From the NCBI GenBank assembly GCA_025331435.1, contig JAIWNI010000032.1, forward strand, positions 186,001 through 250,000: a stretch of 64,000 nt of DNA. Reading direction: 5' to 3'. Below, one piece after another: positions 34,785 to 44,944 of this stretch. The DNA comes from Choanephora cucurbitarum. Its lineage: Eukaryota > Mucoromycota > Mucoromycetes > Mucorales > Choanephoraceae. The notes beneath the pieces were generated by a model, which was not told where the DNA came from, ran no database searches, and worked only from the letters and a program-made list of their open reading frames with translations. A program made the translations under genes and the position numbers. Every line of letters starts with the position of its first letter. Within the stretch, counting starts at the first letter, position 1.

Positions 34785-36486
34785 ATGAATCATAAAGAAT
34801 TGCCTTTCCTCTTTCAATTTCGATCTAGCAAATGCTTTGTCTTCTCCACAGCTGCCACCGGTCTTTTCACTAGTGTAAATATAAGCCTACACATTGTGGT
34901 CATGATGATTAATGCGTCTATAGACATTTGTCCACTCCATTCTGTTTCCTCTCTCTCCCTTTATTGTGGCGCGTATAAGAAACATAGAGCAACATGCAGA
35001 TCCATCTGAAGACCTGACAAGTCATGTCGATAGTAATTCAAGAGACACAGGTATTCTAGTGGCACTCTATGCTGTAGGTTTATTAGGTATAATCATCTAC
35101 TTAATGAACAGGCCATTGAACTGATATATTGTAAAGTGGGTTCACCTATCTTTGGTTGGTTAGGCGATCGTATTGCTCAAAGAAGATTACCCATGTTGCT
35201 AGGCACAGCTGCCTCTATAGCAGCTAATATTCTGTTTATGCTCAGTACAACCTATCCTATGCTGTTGGTTGCTCGCTTATTACAAGGTATCTCCAATGCA
35301 TGTGTCTGGACCATGTGTCTCTGTCTAGTGGCAGATAATTGGCCTAGAGAACAATTGGGTGTTCAGATGGGTAAATTGATTGGATTTTATCCATTGGGCA
35401 TGATGATTGGATTACCAGCAGGAGGTATAAAAAAAATGAAAAAAAAAAGAAAATGCATTGGATAACTCATTTTTTTATTATTAGGATGTAAGGCATTGAT
35501 GATAGATCATTCATAAAATAAGCCAACTAAATAGAACAACAAGTATTATATAGTGAATTAGGTCATAAAGCACCCTTTATTGCTTCCATGTTGTTATCAG
35601 GCATTGATTTCTTGATGCGATTGATTGTCATCGAACGCTCTTCTTCACCTGCCAGCTGGTTTACGGATGAACCTGCCAAAGAAGAGACAGAAAAGACACA
35701 CTCAGTGACATGGTGGCAGCTTTTAAGACAACCTCGGCTGATTGTCTCTCTTTTGTTAACATCCACAGTAGCCACAGTGATGAGTGCTTTTGAGGTAAAA
35801 TTGTCAACCATCCATTCACACTATCATGACTAAATAAACTAAAAGCCTACACTGTCTATGCGAATGGCACAAGAATGGCAATTCAATGCAGCTGGCTGTA
35901 GTTTGATTGTATTGGCCTACATGATCCCCTCTATCCTGGCCAGTGTGGTCTGTGGCTGGCTATGTGATCGATTGGGTACAAAGATTGTTGCCTTATGTTC
36001 TCTCTTGTTTGCCACACCTTCTTGTCTGCTGATTGGCTTTCCTGATCATGAACGAGGCTCCTTTTGGATCTTGGTTCCCTTTTTAGTGATGGGCGGTATC
36101 ACGATTGCAGGGTGTCAAGCACCTGTGTTTCCTGAGATAGCTAAAGTGGTCGATACCAGTAATGGACAGACTCAATCTTCAGATGGTCTTGCTCGAAGTT
36201 ATTCCTTATTTAATGCAGCCTATGGTGTTGGTAAGTTTAGAATGCATCTATGGACAGCTCATTCATTTATCTAGAATTAGGTATGTGTATAGGTCCTATC
36301 TTGGGTGGTTATCTGTATGCTTGGATTGGCTTCTTCTGGCTCTGTACTTTACTGAGTGGCCTCTTCTTGTGCTTTATACCATTAGCCTATTTCTTTATTG
36401 GAGACAGTCGAGCCTTGATTGAGAGAAACAGACTGAATGCGATTGATACAGTCAAAGAGATAGAGAAATCCACTATGTCGGTGTGA
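34785..36486 (+). CDS. Major facilitator superfamily transporter
   Basis: Six exons (34785..34874, 34924..35086, 35137..35424, 35544..35794, 35846..36230, 36281..36486), 460 residues. About twelve hydrophobic segments are expected. The loop between segments 2 and 3 has the MFS motif A, SPIFGWLGDRIAQRR, and its counterpart in the second half is CGWLCDRLGTK. The family feel is that of drug:H+ antiporter-1/vesicular amine-type fungal transporters (FRSSKCFVFSTAATGLFT at the start). Substrate unknown. The start is only 76 bp after the carrier stop and its stop only 53 bp before YPT7. Intron 1 and the start are the least certain parts of the model. Confidence 0.85.
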
Positions 36487-36539
36487 TAATTTTTATTTTA
36501 TTTACTTATTTTTTTTTCTTTTTTCTTTGTTTTTATTAA

Positions 36540-37337
36540 ATGCATAAAGATATATTAAAGGTGGTGCTGATTGGTGATGGCGGTGTAGGCAAGGTGAGAT
36601 GAGTCTCATTTCGTTCTTTTTTTTTTTTTGCTTCATCTCAACTCACATCTCATGTAGACCAGTCTTCGTAACCAAGTAAGGCTAAAATTCTTTTATTGTA
36701 TCTAAATTAGTCATCATGAGTCTTATATATAGTATATTCATAAACGATTTACAAATGCCTATAAAGCAACCATTGGTAACACAAACAAGAGAGAGAGAGA
36801 GAGAACAATAGATTCTTATGTCTTTAAATAAAAGGTGCTGATTTCATTACAAAAGAAGTACAGACAGAAGATGGTAAAAAGGTCATGATGCAAATATGGG
36901 ATACAGCAGGACAAGAACGATTTCAGTCATTGGGTGTTGCTTATTACCGTGGTGCTGATGCCTGTGTGTTGGTATACGATGTCAACAATTTCCTTTCATT
37001 TCAACATCTAGAACGATGGCGAGAGGATTTCCTAAAGCAGTCATCCCTACCTTCAGAAGAAGCACGTCATTTCCCTATGATCATGATTGGCAACAAGATA
37101 GACATTGACGATCGAGTTGTGTCTCGAAGACAAGCACGAGCATGGGCCGAGATGCATTCGAGTGAACGTATGCAGATTCCTTGTTTTGAGGCCAGTGCTA
37201 AACATGGTGATAATGTAGAGAGAGCATTTACTCAGATAGCCAAAATGGTCAAAATACCTCAAATGGAACTTGACTTGAATGACCATTCTACCTTTTCTTT
37301 AACAGAAGAGAGTCCATTGAATAGTCGATGTTGTTAA
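36540..37337 (+). CDS. YPT7: Rab7-family small GTPase (Ypt7)
   Basis: Four exons (36540..36593, 36658..36675, 36733..36775, 36835..37337), 205 residues. Exon 2 is an 18-nt microexon (TSLRNQ) that completes the P-loop GDGGVGK-TSL. The other G boxes are present: ATIGADF (switch I), WDTAGQE, GNKIDI and EASAK. The C-terminus RCC is a double-cysteine geranylgeranylation site. Rab7/Ypt7 drives late endosome and vacuole fusion. Rab7 vertebrate and yeast proteins are about 207 residues with CXC/CC ends, and KATIGADFITKEV is Rab7-specific. Intron 3 contains an (AG)n run. Confidence 0.93.
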
Positions 37338-37418
37338 ATTGTTAGTCAGCATGTGAATTTTTTTATTTTTTATAAAAATCAATAAGGTCAGCTTTTTATT
37401 TCTTTTCTTTTTTATCTC

Positions 37419-38301
37419 ATGTCAGACCCATCCACCCATCGTCAAGATTTAATAAAATCAGCTGTCTCTTTTCTTTCTTCACCTAATGTGCAATCAGCAG
37501 ATAAAGAAAAGAAGATTGCCTTTTTACAGAAGAAAGGCTTAACTGAGGCAGAGATAGATGAAGCCTTTCAACAGAGCAGTGTATTATTCAAATGATATGT
37601 AACTTATTCAGTATAAACTCATATGTGTATTGATAGACCTCTTCTTTACCTGTATTACCCTCAAGAACCCATTATCCTCAATATACACCACCTCACATTG
37701 TCTATTATCCTCAATATAACACACTTCCTGCAGAGAAAGTATTTGCTATTGCTGTGATTGTAGGTATGAGTGCTTTTGGTTTAACAGCCAGTATCCTTGG
37801 TATTTTACGGGTAAATAGTTTCTTTTCTTTTCTTTTTTTTTTCTGACAACCCTTTAGCGTTTGATTTTACCCATCTTCAATCGTATTGCTGCCTATCAAC
37901 GTACTCGTTATCAAGAACGCAAAGAGATAGCAGACAAAGTCAGCAAGGCTCTCCAGTCATTCCATACTGAAAATGATGATCTGGATGCCCTGATTGATCA
38001 AGGAGATGAAAAGACAACCTGTGATGCCCTTGTCAAGCATCAACACCAATTACAACTCAAGTTGGATCAATTGACACAGACAGCCAAAGGCAGCCTTCAA
38101 AAGCACCTGTATGATCCTATCCGCACACCCCTCACTGATCTCAAGAGCACCCTAATGAGCTTGGATCCTCATTATGGCTCTACTACCTATTCCAGTTATT
38201 ATACGTCACAGACCCCATCCAATCCTGTTGTGTCTGGACTGAAGAGTGATATCCGTAGTTTAAAGGCTGTCTTGTTAAATAGACGTAATTTCCCTGTATA
38301 A
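37419..38301 (+). CDS. PEX14: Peroxisomal docking protein Pex14
   Basis: Three exons (37419..37580, 37637..37810, 37858..38301), 259 residues. The N-terminal domain reads RQDLIKSAVSFLSSPNVQSA ... KKIAFLQKKGLTEAEIDEAF, the Pex14 domain that binds the WxxxF motifs of Pex5. A hydrophobic segment (AIAVIVGMSAFGLTASILGIL) follows, then a coiled coil. Pex14 forms the docking site and pore for peroxisomal matrix import. It begins 81 bp after YPT7 and its stop lies 8 bp from the stop of the converging tRNA-binding protein, so the 3' ends must overlap. Confidence 0.92.
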
Positions 38302-38309
38302 AAATCTTT

Positions 38310-38978
38310 TTATGAAATCTGTGCCTCTTTTAAATCACATACAATAGGACCAGCTGAAGTGGTCAAGGTGATGCCTTTGTAGCTTGCCTTTCCTTCTTGA
38401 TCTGTCTTGAGATACTGAACTACATGTTCAAATACCTTTTGTTTGGGTTTCAGTACAGTTACACTGCCTTGCCAGTCAATCCCCTCCAGCTTGATTCTCT
38501 CACCCAACTGACTCTCTTGAGGAGGTGACAACAGACGGACTGTCTTGCCATCTTCTGAAGTAGCAGCCAATAACATGCCTTGAGAGAGAATACCTCTAAA
38601 TTTACTTGGTTTTAAATTACTGACGACCACTACTTTCTTATGCTTTCTACTTTTGAGTATTTCGTTTGATTTCCCTTTTTAAAATGATGTTTACCAATAA
38701 TGTATCCATGGTCATATAAGGAGCAAGACCACTGACAATAGTACGAGGATTAGGCTCTGTTACCGTATTCAAGTCCACTTAAAAAGAAAGAGAGTTAAAA
38801 TGTTGTTTCCATCAAGGCCATCTTTACCTTGTTCAATATAGAGATGACTGGCTTCTGGATGAGGTGCAATGTCAACAATTTGACCTACTCTTAAATCAAC
38901 ACGATGAATCTCATCTTGTTCTGCAATTGTATGCATAAACCGTCTTGAGGGTAGTTTATTTCTTAGTAATGTCAACAT
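38310..38978 (-). CDS. Stand-alone tRNA-binding-domain (EMAPII/Arc1-type) protein
   Basis: Three exons (38828..38978, 38695..38777, 38310..38642), 188 residues. After about 20 residues that look like a mitochondrial presequence (MLTLLRNKLPSRRFMHT, basic and hydroxylated without acids) comes an OB-fold tRNA-binding domain: DLRVGQIVDIAPHPEASHLYIEQVDL, RTIVSGLAPY, VVSNLKPSKFRGILSQGMLLAA, then an EMAPII-like tail with YKGITL. This C-terminal extension is typical of Arc1, AIMP1 and TyrRS C-domains, yet no catalytic or GST-like part is attached. It would bind tRNA elbows nonspecifically, perhaps aiding a mitochondrial or cytosolic synthetase. Exon 3 starts at HKKVVVV; an in-frame upstream ATG at 39011 exists but the basic start fits better. 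Confidence 0.83.
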
Positions 38979-39067
38979 GACAAATAAAAAAAAAAAAAAA
39001 ATTCTCTTCAAATTGAATTTTTTTTTCCCTTTTCTTCTTTTAAAAAAAAAACTTTTTTAAAAAAGAC
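38979..39067. promoter_or_regulatory. Very short divergent promoter of tRBD gene and CHZ1
   Basis: 89 bp between the ATGs at 38978 (minus) and 39068 (plus), almost entirely A- and T-tracts. Any shared promoter must lie here or within the genes. Confidence 0.5.
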
Positions 39068-39641
39068 ATGTCTGATCGTCGTTCTAAGCTTGAGGCATTG
39101 GCTGGTAAGCGTAAATCTGCTGATAGTCAAGATAATGAAGGTATAAAGAAGAATACAGTAAAGAAATCGAAAAGGTAAGCCTTTTTTTGGGTTTATGGTC
39201 TTTGTTGACTTATCTTTTGCATCTATTAGTAATTCTTCTCGTTCTGTAAAGAAGCCTGTTTACAGTGATGAAGAAGAAGACGAAGAAGAAGAAGAAAGTA
39301 AGGGAAATAGTGTATCATGTGTTTCTATTACTGAATGTAATTAGGTGATGTATCTGATGAAGAAGAAGAAAAGGTAGTTGCTAAGCCCAAGAAGAGACCA
39401 ATTGAAAAGAAAAAGAAGAGAAAGACAAGTGATGATGACGCGTCAGATGAAGATAAATCTGATGTATCAGGTAATTCAAAGGACAACCGTAAGCCTATCT
39501 TTTTTTCTCAATTCATGACTATTGTTAGAAACCGAATTAGAGACATTGGATACAAGTCTGATTATTCCTGGTGGAAGAAGAACGCGTGGTAAAAAGATTG
39601 ATTATAAACAATTTGGCGCAGATCCTGAAGATGAGGAATAA
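39068..39641 (+). CDS. CHZ1: Histone H2A.Z-H2B chaperone Chz1
   Basis: Four exons (39068..39174, 39230..39297, 39345..39470, 39529..39641), 137 residues. Basic Lys patches alternate with Glu/Asp runs, and the C-terminus contains the CHZ motif: LETLDTSLIIPGGRRTRGKKIDY followed by an acidic end. That motif wraps the H2A.Z-H2B dimer and delivers it to SWR1 in the nucleus. Size and layout agree with yeast Chz1 (153 residues). All introns are short and phase-consistent. Confidence 0.88.
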
Positions 39642-39683
39642 AATAAGCTTTTTTTTTTATTAAATAAACACACCACTTGATCA

Positions 39684-40673
39684 TTAACGCACAGGTGTAT
39701 AAATATCAATATCAAACATTTTCGATTCCTGAAGAGGTCTCCATGGTGGTCTTTCAAGGCGAAGAGAAGCAACACTTTCGAGATCGTCAAAGATAGAACA
39801 AGAAGAAGAGAAATGGGTATTGGGCGTATCTGATTGGCGGTAGGGAGTGCCTGCTTCCACATGCAAAGAAGGGGATTGAATAGGGTATAGTGTATCACTC
39901 TCCATGGTTGGTGAGAGATGGGGTAGGGTATAGAGTGTGGTGTCGATGTCTGGTGAAGATGATAAGATCTGCTGGACTTGGTGGCGAATGGATCTGACTG
40001 AGATAGAGAAAGGTTCAATAGGTTGAGAGGTATAAGTGAATTCCATGCGGCTGGGAGGTTCATGAGATAGCTTTTTAGGAAGAGGATCTGTGTGTCTTGT
40101 GATAGGATCATAGGTGTCTTCATGATGCTTACGTTTGGCTGGAAGGACTCTAGATTGATGATCCTTTACTGCTCTGATTGGATGAGATCGTTGTTTCTTT
40201 TTGTTCTGTCGATCCTTTTCGAGTTGATCAAACAAGAGAGTGATTCTGTCCATATGCTGGTGCACTTGTTTGGTATCCAAGATGACTGTCTTTTGTCTGA
40301 CGGCCATCTCCAAAGTGGCTGTCGAGAAGGCCATCATGATACGCTCTATCTCTTGACCATAACATTCTTGAAGGATGGATTTACGTACAGAGACGCGTAA
40401 CAGGAAATCATGTTTATATCGCAACTCATTTAACCATTGATAGGCTAGCTGCATGTATCTTCGACTGGCTGCTTGGTTCTGAATAGGCCAACAGTGTTCA
40501 AAATAAGCGTGTGTTCTGTGTGAGTCAATCAGGTTGAATAAGAAATGGCTGATGATTTCAAATGCGCGTTGGTTAACACGACTACGACTGAACATCTGTT
40601 CATCTACTAGGATGGCGTGGCTTTGAAATCCTAAAAGTGTTAAATTGAGTAAGAGAATAGAGATATAGGACAT
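39684..40673 (-). CDS. HAUS6: HAUS6-like augmin subunit (N-terminal HAUS6 domain)
   Basis: Single exon, 329 residues. The first 150 residues match the HAUS6 N-terminal domain: LLNLTLLGFQS, DEQMFSRSRVNQRAFEIISHFLF, LIDSHRTHAYFEHCWPIQN and YMQLAYQWLNEL, in the same order as in animal HAUS6 (MF...AF.VV..FLF..LD......F..CWP). A Ser/Pro/Thr-rich tail follows with no clear coiled coil. Augmin binds gamma-tubulin complexes to nucleate microtubules from existing spindle microtubules. The animal protein is far longer (about 950 residues), but the N-terminal fold is what defines the family. It converges with CHZ1 (stops 42 bp apart). Confidence 0.75.
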   Translation of the reverse strand: MSYISILLLNLTLLGFQSHAILVDEQMFSRSRVNQRAFEIISHFLFNLIDSHRTHAYFEHCWPIQNQAASRRYMQLAYQWLNELRYKHDFLLRVSVRKSILQECYGQEIERIMMAFSTATLEMAVRQKTVILDTKQVHQHMDRITLLFDQLEKDRQNKKKQRSHPIRAVKDHQSRVLPAKRKHHEDTYDPITRHTDPLPKKLSHEPPSRMEFTYTSQPIEPFSISVRSIRHQVQQILSSSPDIDTTLYTLPHLSPTMESDTLYPIQSPSLHVEAGTPYRQSDTPNTHFSSSCSIFDDLESVASLRLERPPWRPLQESKMFDIDIYTPVR

Positions 40674-40899
40674 GATTAAATAAATAAAAAGAGAGAGAAA
40701 ATTGGCATGGTTGCGTGGTAATAGAGAAACGGGGTTTCAATGGTAATGGATGACACGCGTTTCTGTACCGAAGACGCGTTTGTTTCCATAGCAACCCTTT
40801 TTTCATTCGACAGCTGCAAATGAAAACTATTTTAATCTCTTTCATCCTTTCTTTTTTAAAATTCTTTTCTTTTTCTTTTTCTTTTTTAAAAAAATCATC
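40674..40899. promoter_or_regulatory. Divergent promoter of HAUS6-like and ZUP1-like genes with two MluI boxes and an X-box
   Basis: Within 226 bp are two ACGCGT words (40755..40760, 40774..40779; MBF/MCB sites in yeasts) and GTTTCCATAGCAAC at 40782..40795, 12 of 14 bases of the RFX X-box GTTGCCATGGCAAC. In yeast, MCB drives G1/S genes and the X-box recruits the Crt1/RFX damage-response repressor. Use here is inferred. Confidence 0.55.
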
Positions 40900-42137
40900 A
40901 TGACACAAACAGCCATTGCTCAAGGTACTGATTTTAAACTGGAATGAAATGAAATATTAACTGATGATTCCAGTTCAACATGAGACTGACGTCAAATCCA
41001 ATGGATTGAAAGTAAGCCAAATTCAAAACCAACCAAGACAAAATGATAACCTTTCATTTCCCTGAAGCGTAAAGATGGAACAATTGACAGGGCAGAGACA
41101 AATAAAAAGCAGAAACCATCATTCTGTAAAGACAATGATTTCTGGAGTAAAATACCTATTTTGAAACAAGATGGTAGAACTTCAGGTAAAAATAAAAAAA
41201 AAAAGGACAAAATTTTTTAAAATCTCACCAATCAAAAGGCATCATTCCTCGACTTGAGCCTAATTTCAAAAAGGGAGAGACAGTATCTGCCTATCTCTGT
41301 AGTCCTACTACCGATCATTTGTCTACAGGCTGTATGGATTTAGGTTGGGGATGTGGCTATCGTAACTGTCAGATGTTGATGAGCTATTTAGAACAACAAG
41401 AACAAGATGGTGAGCCTATTCTAAAGCATGTATTGGATATTCATGGTATTCAACTGTTAATTGAACAAGCATGGAAAGAAGGTTAAGAAATAGATTATAT
41501 GTCATCAAAAAGACTCACTCCATAGATAGGATTTGATACACTGGGTGCTGCTCAGTTGGATCATCGGGTATTTAAGACTCGTAAATGGATTGGTACGACA
41601 GAAGTATATACACTACTTGCCTATTTAGGCATACGATCGACCATCATTGACTTTCATCAACCAGGACCAAATCGCCTTCATCATGAACTGATGGATTGGA
41701 TCCAATCATATTTCAGTGCAGATATTCAATCAGGCCATCAGACAGTCTATATCACCAATCGACCTCCACTCTATCTACAGCATCAAGGACACAGCAGAAC
41801 AGTGATTGGTATTGAATTACTCAAGTCAGGCAAACGTAATTTAATCATGTTTGATCCTGGTAGACGTATCTTGAGATCCTATCTTAAGCCAGAAGATAAA
41901 GAGGATAGTTTTATACACAAACGATTTCTAAGCACCAACTCTTTACCTTCTGCCCTATTAAAACCATTTCGAGTGGATGATAAATCAATCAGTAAACACA
42001 GACAATATCAAATTCTTGTGTTGGGTAAAGTCAACTATCAAGATGGCAAGATGATATGGGATCCAAGTCAAGGCTTTTTATTAGATAAACAAGAAAGAGA
42101 GGCTATGAAGAATGTCACTAGTTTTGCAGTCATCTAA
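40900..42137 (+). CDS. ZUP1: K63-type deubiquitinase, peptidase C78 (ZUP1/Mug105-like)
   Basis: Five exons (40900..40924, 40974..41011, 41068..41185, 41239..41481, 41530..42137), 343 residues. The catalytic block is MDLGWGCGYRNCQMLMSYL with the Cys of GCGYRN, and a His-Asp pair in HSRTVIGIE and LIMFDPG, as in the UfSP/ZUFSP family. The N-terminus lacks the zinc fingers of human ZUP1 and is closer to fission-yeast Mug105. ZUP1 cuts long K63 ubiquitin chains at sites of DNA damage. UFM1-specific proteases share the fold; the GWGCGYRNCQM wording favours ZUP1/Mug105. Confidence 0.87.
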
Positions 42138-42236
42138 ATCCTCTCATATCCATATTTCATACAGCATCTTATATATACACCTTATAGCATTTTATGTACA
42201 TTTCTCTCTATTAAATCTCTTACACCTATTCAATGA

Positions 42237-43301
42237 TCAATATTGGAATTCATGAATTCTCCTATTTGACTTACGCTCAATAATCTGTTCATAAGCAACA
42301 CAGGCAGGAGAATCAGGATGTTCATCCAAAAAGGAAATGCCCATATCACAACTCTTGGCCACTCGAGGATCCAATGGAATCTTACCCAAGAGTGGCACAT
42401 GGAATTCATCTGCCAATGCCTGAGCACCTCCTGTGGTAGAGGGGAAAATGACAGATTCACCATGACAACTAGGACAGACAAAACCAGACATGTTCTCCAC
42501 TAGACCCAGGATAGGAATCTTGGCTTTCTTACAGAAATCAAGCTCTTTACGTACATCCTGAAGGGCTACTTCTTGTGGTGTCGTGATAATGATGGCACCA
42601 TCAATCCCACTTTCTTTTAAAAAGGAAGCAATCGAGAGATGTTCATCTGATGTACCAGGTGGTGTATCCACTATCAAATAATCCAGATTTCCCCAATCCA
42701 CATCACGCAAGAACTGTTTGATCAGACCATTCTTCTTGGGTCCACGCCAGATGACAGCATCGTCTTTGTCAGGCAGCATGAATCCAATAGACATGACAGC
42801 CAGATTATCTTGAACATACACAGGTTGCCATCCACTGTTGCTCTGATGGATCTGTTCATTGGCCACACCCATGATGGTAGGGATAGAAGGACCACAGATA
42901 TCAATGTCCATCACACCTACTTCTACTGATTCATCGCCTGAGAGTGCAAAGGCCAATTGGGAACTAAAACTGGATTTGCCTACACCTCCTTTACCTGATA
43001 ACACCAATAGTTTATGCTTTACTCCAGCCAGACGTTCAGCAATCACAGCAATATCTTTTTTGTTATTAGTTTATCATTGCTTATGTATCTATCATTCTTC
43101 TTCTTCTTTTTACCTGGATCTGGTCCTTTGGGTGCTGTTGCGCAAATGGTTTGATTAGGACAACCTGCACAGGCATCCGATTGACCTGCCTTTTCACTTT
43201 CAGGACCCTTTTTTTTTTGGATCAGTCAATAGAGAATGATGACATCATCATTTACTTACAGGACAATGTTCAGGAAGAGGTTCTGTTTCGTTTAAGGTCA
43301 T
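42237..43301 (-). CDS. NBP35: Cytosolic Fe-S cluster assembly scaffold NTPase Nbp35
   Basis: Three exons (43260..43301, 43114..43207, 42237..43054), 317 residues. The N-terminus has the Nbp35-specific four-cysteine motif C-x13-C-x2-C-x5-C (HCPGPE ... [11 protein letters not shown]), which separates it from Cfd1. The Mrp/ParA fold shows [13 protein letters not shown] (deviant Walker A) and [11 protein letters not shown], then the bridging CPSC motif FVCPSCHG. With Cfd1 it assembles 4Fe-4S clusters for cytosolic and nuclear proteins such as Rad3, Pol and Rli1. Length fits yeast Nbp35 (328). The converging ZUP1-like stop is 99 bp away. Confidence 0.96.
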
Positions 43302-43387
43302 TATAAATAAAAAATAAATAAGAAAGAAATGAAAAGAGTTTTTATTTGTCATCGTCTTAAAATAAATGTCACAGTTTCAAACACCAC

Positions 43388-44208
43388 TTATCGGAATAGA
43401 CCAACCAGAATAAAGAAAACTAGAATTAATGCAATCACAATACAGACTGATTCTATGGCATGTTTAATTTACGGAAATTACATAAAGATGAGACTTACTG
43501 TTGTCCTTTATCTTTCGATTCACGTGATCCAGTCGCTTCTTTGCCTGCCTTAGTCGCTCATCCGTCCGATCGACCATCTCTTCTGTCTCGTCAATCAACT
43601 GAGCATGTGTCTCTAGTTCATCGCCAATCAACAATCCCAATTCACGTTGACGACGAATGGCATCACTCAAATGATCCAAGTCTTGGTCTTGGTCGTCCAT
43701 GATACGCTGTTGTAGCTGTAGGATATGTCCATTGTCCATGGTGTCCATGTCAATCGAAGTAAACTTGACATTGGTATTCTTGCCACGCTTATCACCCAAC
43801 AGGATAGCTCGAGCGTCTGAATCGTCTTTGAGACCAAATAAGGCGTCTAGTTTATCTACCTTGACTTGAATCTGAATCAACTTGTCTTCATCTGCCTTTG
43901 TGTTTCTTTTTTTTTTTATAAGTGTCTTGTTATTTAAATTGTGTGATTACTTTACTTGGCACCTGATTGCTCTTGTTCAGATAGTTGTTGTTCAAGTTGG
44001 TGGATGCCTTCTCTTAACTGTGTTAGGTTCTTGTTGATGTTGTTTTCATATTTGTCTACATTCAATCTGTAGTAGGATGAGATCCTAAGTTTTTCTTTTT
44101 ATTTATGATGTGTCATTACTTGAGTTCTTTTAGCCGATTACGTTCAAATACAATAGAGAGTGTATTGTCTGCTAATAAGTCTAATCTAGATAACAATTTG
44201 ATATCCAT
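43388..44208 (-). CDS. Qc-SNARE, syntaxin-8/Syn8-like
   Basis: Four exons (44120..44208, 43956..44066, 43499..43905, 43388..43452), 223 residues. An N-terminal helical region is followed by a Qc-type SNARE motif (QQRIMDDQDQDLDHLSDAIRRQRELGLLIGDELETHAQLIDE) with the zero-layer Gln in GDELETH.AQ. A single transmembrane anchor, CIVIALILVFFILVGLF, comes from the last tiny exon and ends the protein. It should sit on late endosome/vacuole membranes and work with Rab7-driven fusion, but Syn8, Tlg1 and Vam7 relatives cannot be told apart with certainty; the DELE/IDE wording leans to STX8. Confidence 0.82.
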
Positions 44209-44944
44209 CGTTGCAATAATAGAGAAAGAAAGAAATAGCATCATAAACCACGATGAGCCAATCATGGATGAACTGAGATTGAATTGGATGGATCGACAAC
44301 AGTGAACATAACAAAGTGGATTAGGCTAACAGCCAAATATTAAAAAAAAAAAAAAATAAGCGTATTTGAATTTGGCTGTAAATAGGATTAGGTACTGTTG
44401 TAAATGTTTGGCTGTGATTTCATACAAGTGTTATTTCCATTTTGGAATGATAGTCTGTATCAGGCTTGAATTGAATAACGATCAGCCTTGAAAGATCGTC
44501 TTGACAAATAAATAAGAAATGTGGCTTTATCTTTTCAAATGATCAACATAAGTTCTCTTAGACAGAAGAATGGAATTGATGGTAAAATCAGCCACAGCTA
44601 AGTTTGAAATCTCTCATTTGACATGTTTGTTCTCTTTAGAATTACACTCCATGTCTTCTTCTTTTTTAGTGTATGATTTGATTTAGCCTAGACTAGACTA
44701 CAGTCATGCTATACAAAATAAAAGAAAAAAAAAAAAAAAGAAAGAAAAAGAGAGAGCTATCCTTTTTGTTATTTTTGGTATTTATTTATTATTATTATTA
44801 TTATTTTTACTTCAGCCTTTTTTTTTAATAAGCGAAACAAGTGTAGCTATTATTTCAAACAAGTGATAGAAAGCCATCCTCTCTCTCTCTTTCTTTCTTT
44901 CTCTTCTTTCTCTTCTTTCTTCTCTCTTCTTTCTCTCTTCTTAA
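44209..44944. other. Divergent spacer between SNARE and C2H2 gene, with inverted repeat
   Basis: 736 bp. A 10-bp perfect inverted repeat (ACAGCCAAAT at 44329..44338 and ATTTGGCTGT at 44370..44379) flanks an A-rich loop, with a third copy of TTTGGCTGT at 44407. The last 66 bases before the zinc-finger gene, 44877..44942, are all C or T. No gene in between. Confidence 0.5.
44877..44942 (+). repeat. 66-nt pure polypyrimidine tract in the leader of the C2H2 gene
   Basis: Uninterrupted C/T run, CT and CTT repeats, ending two bases before the ATG region at 44945. Such tracts are typical leaders in this window but this is the longest. Confidence 0.7.
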
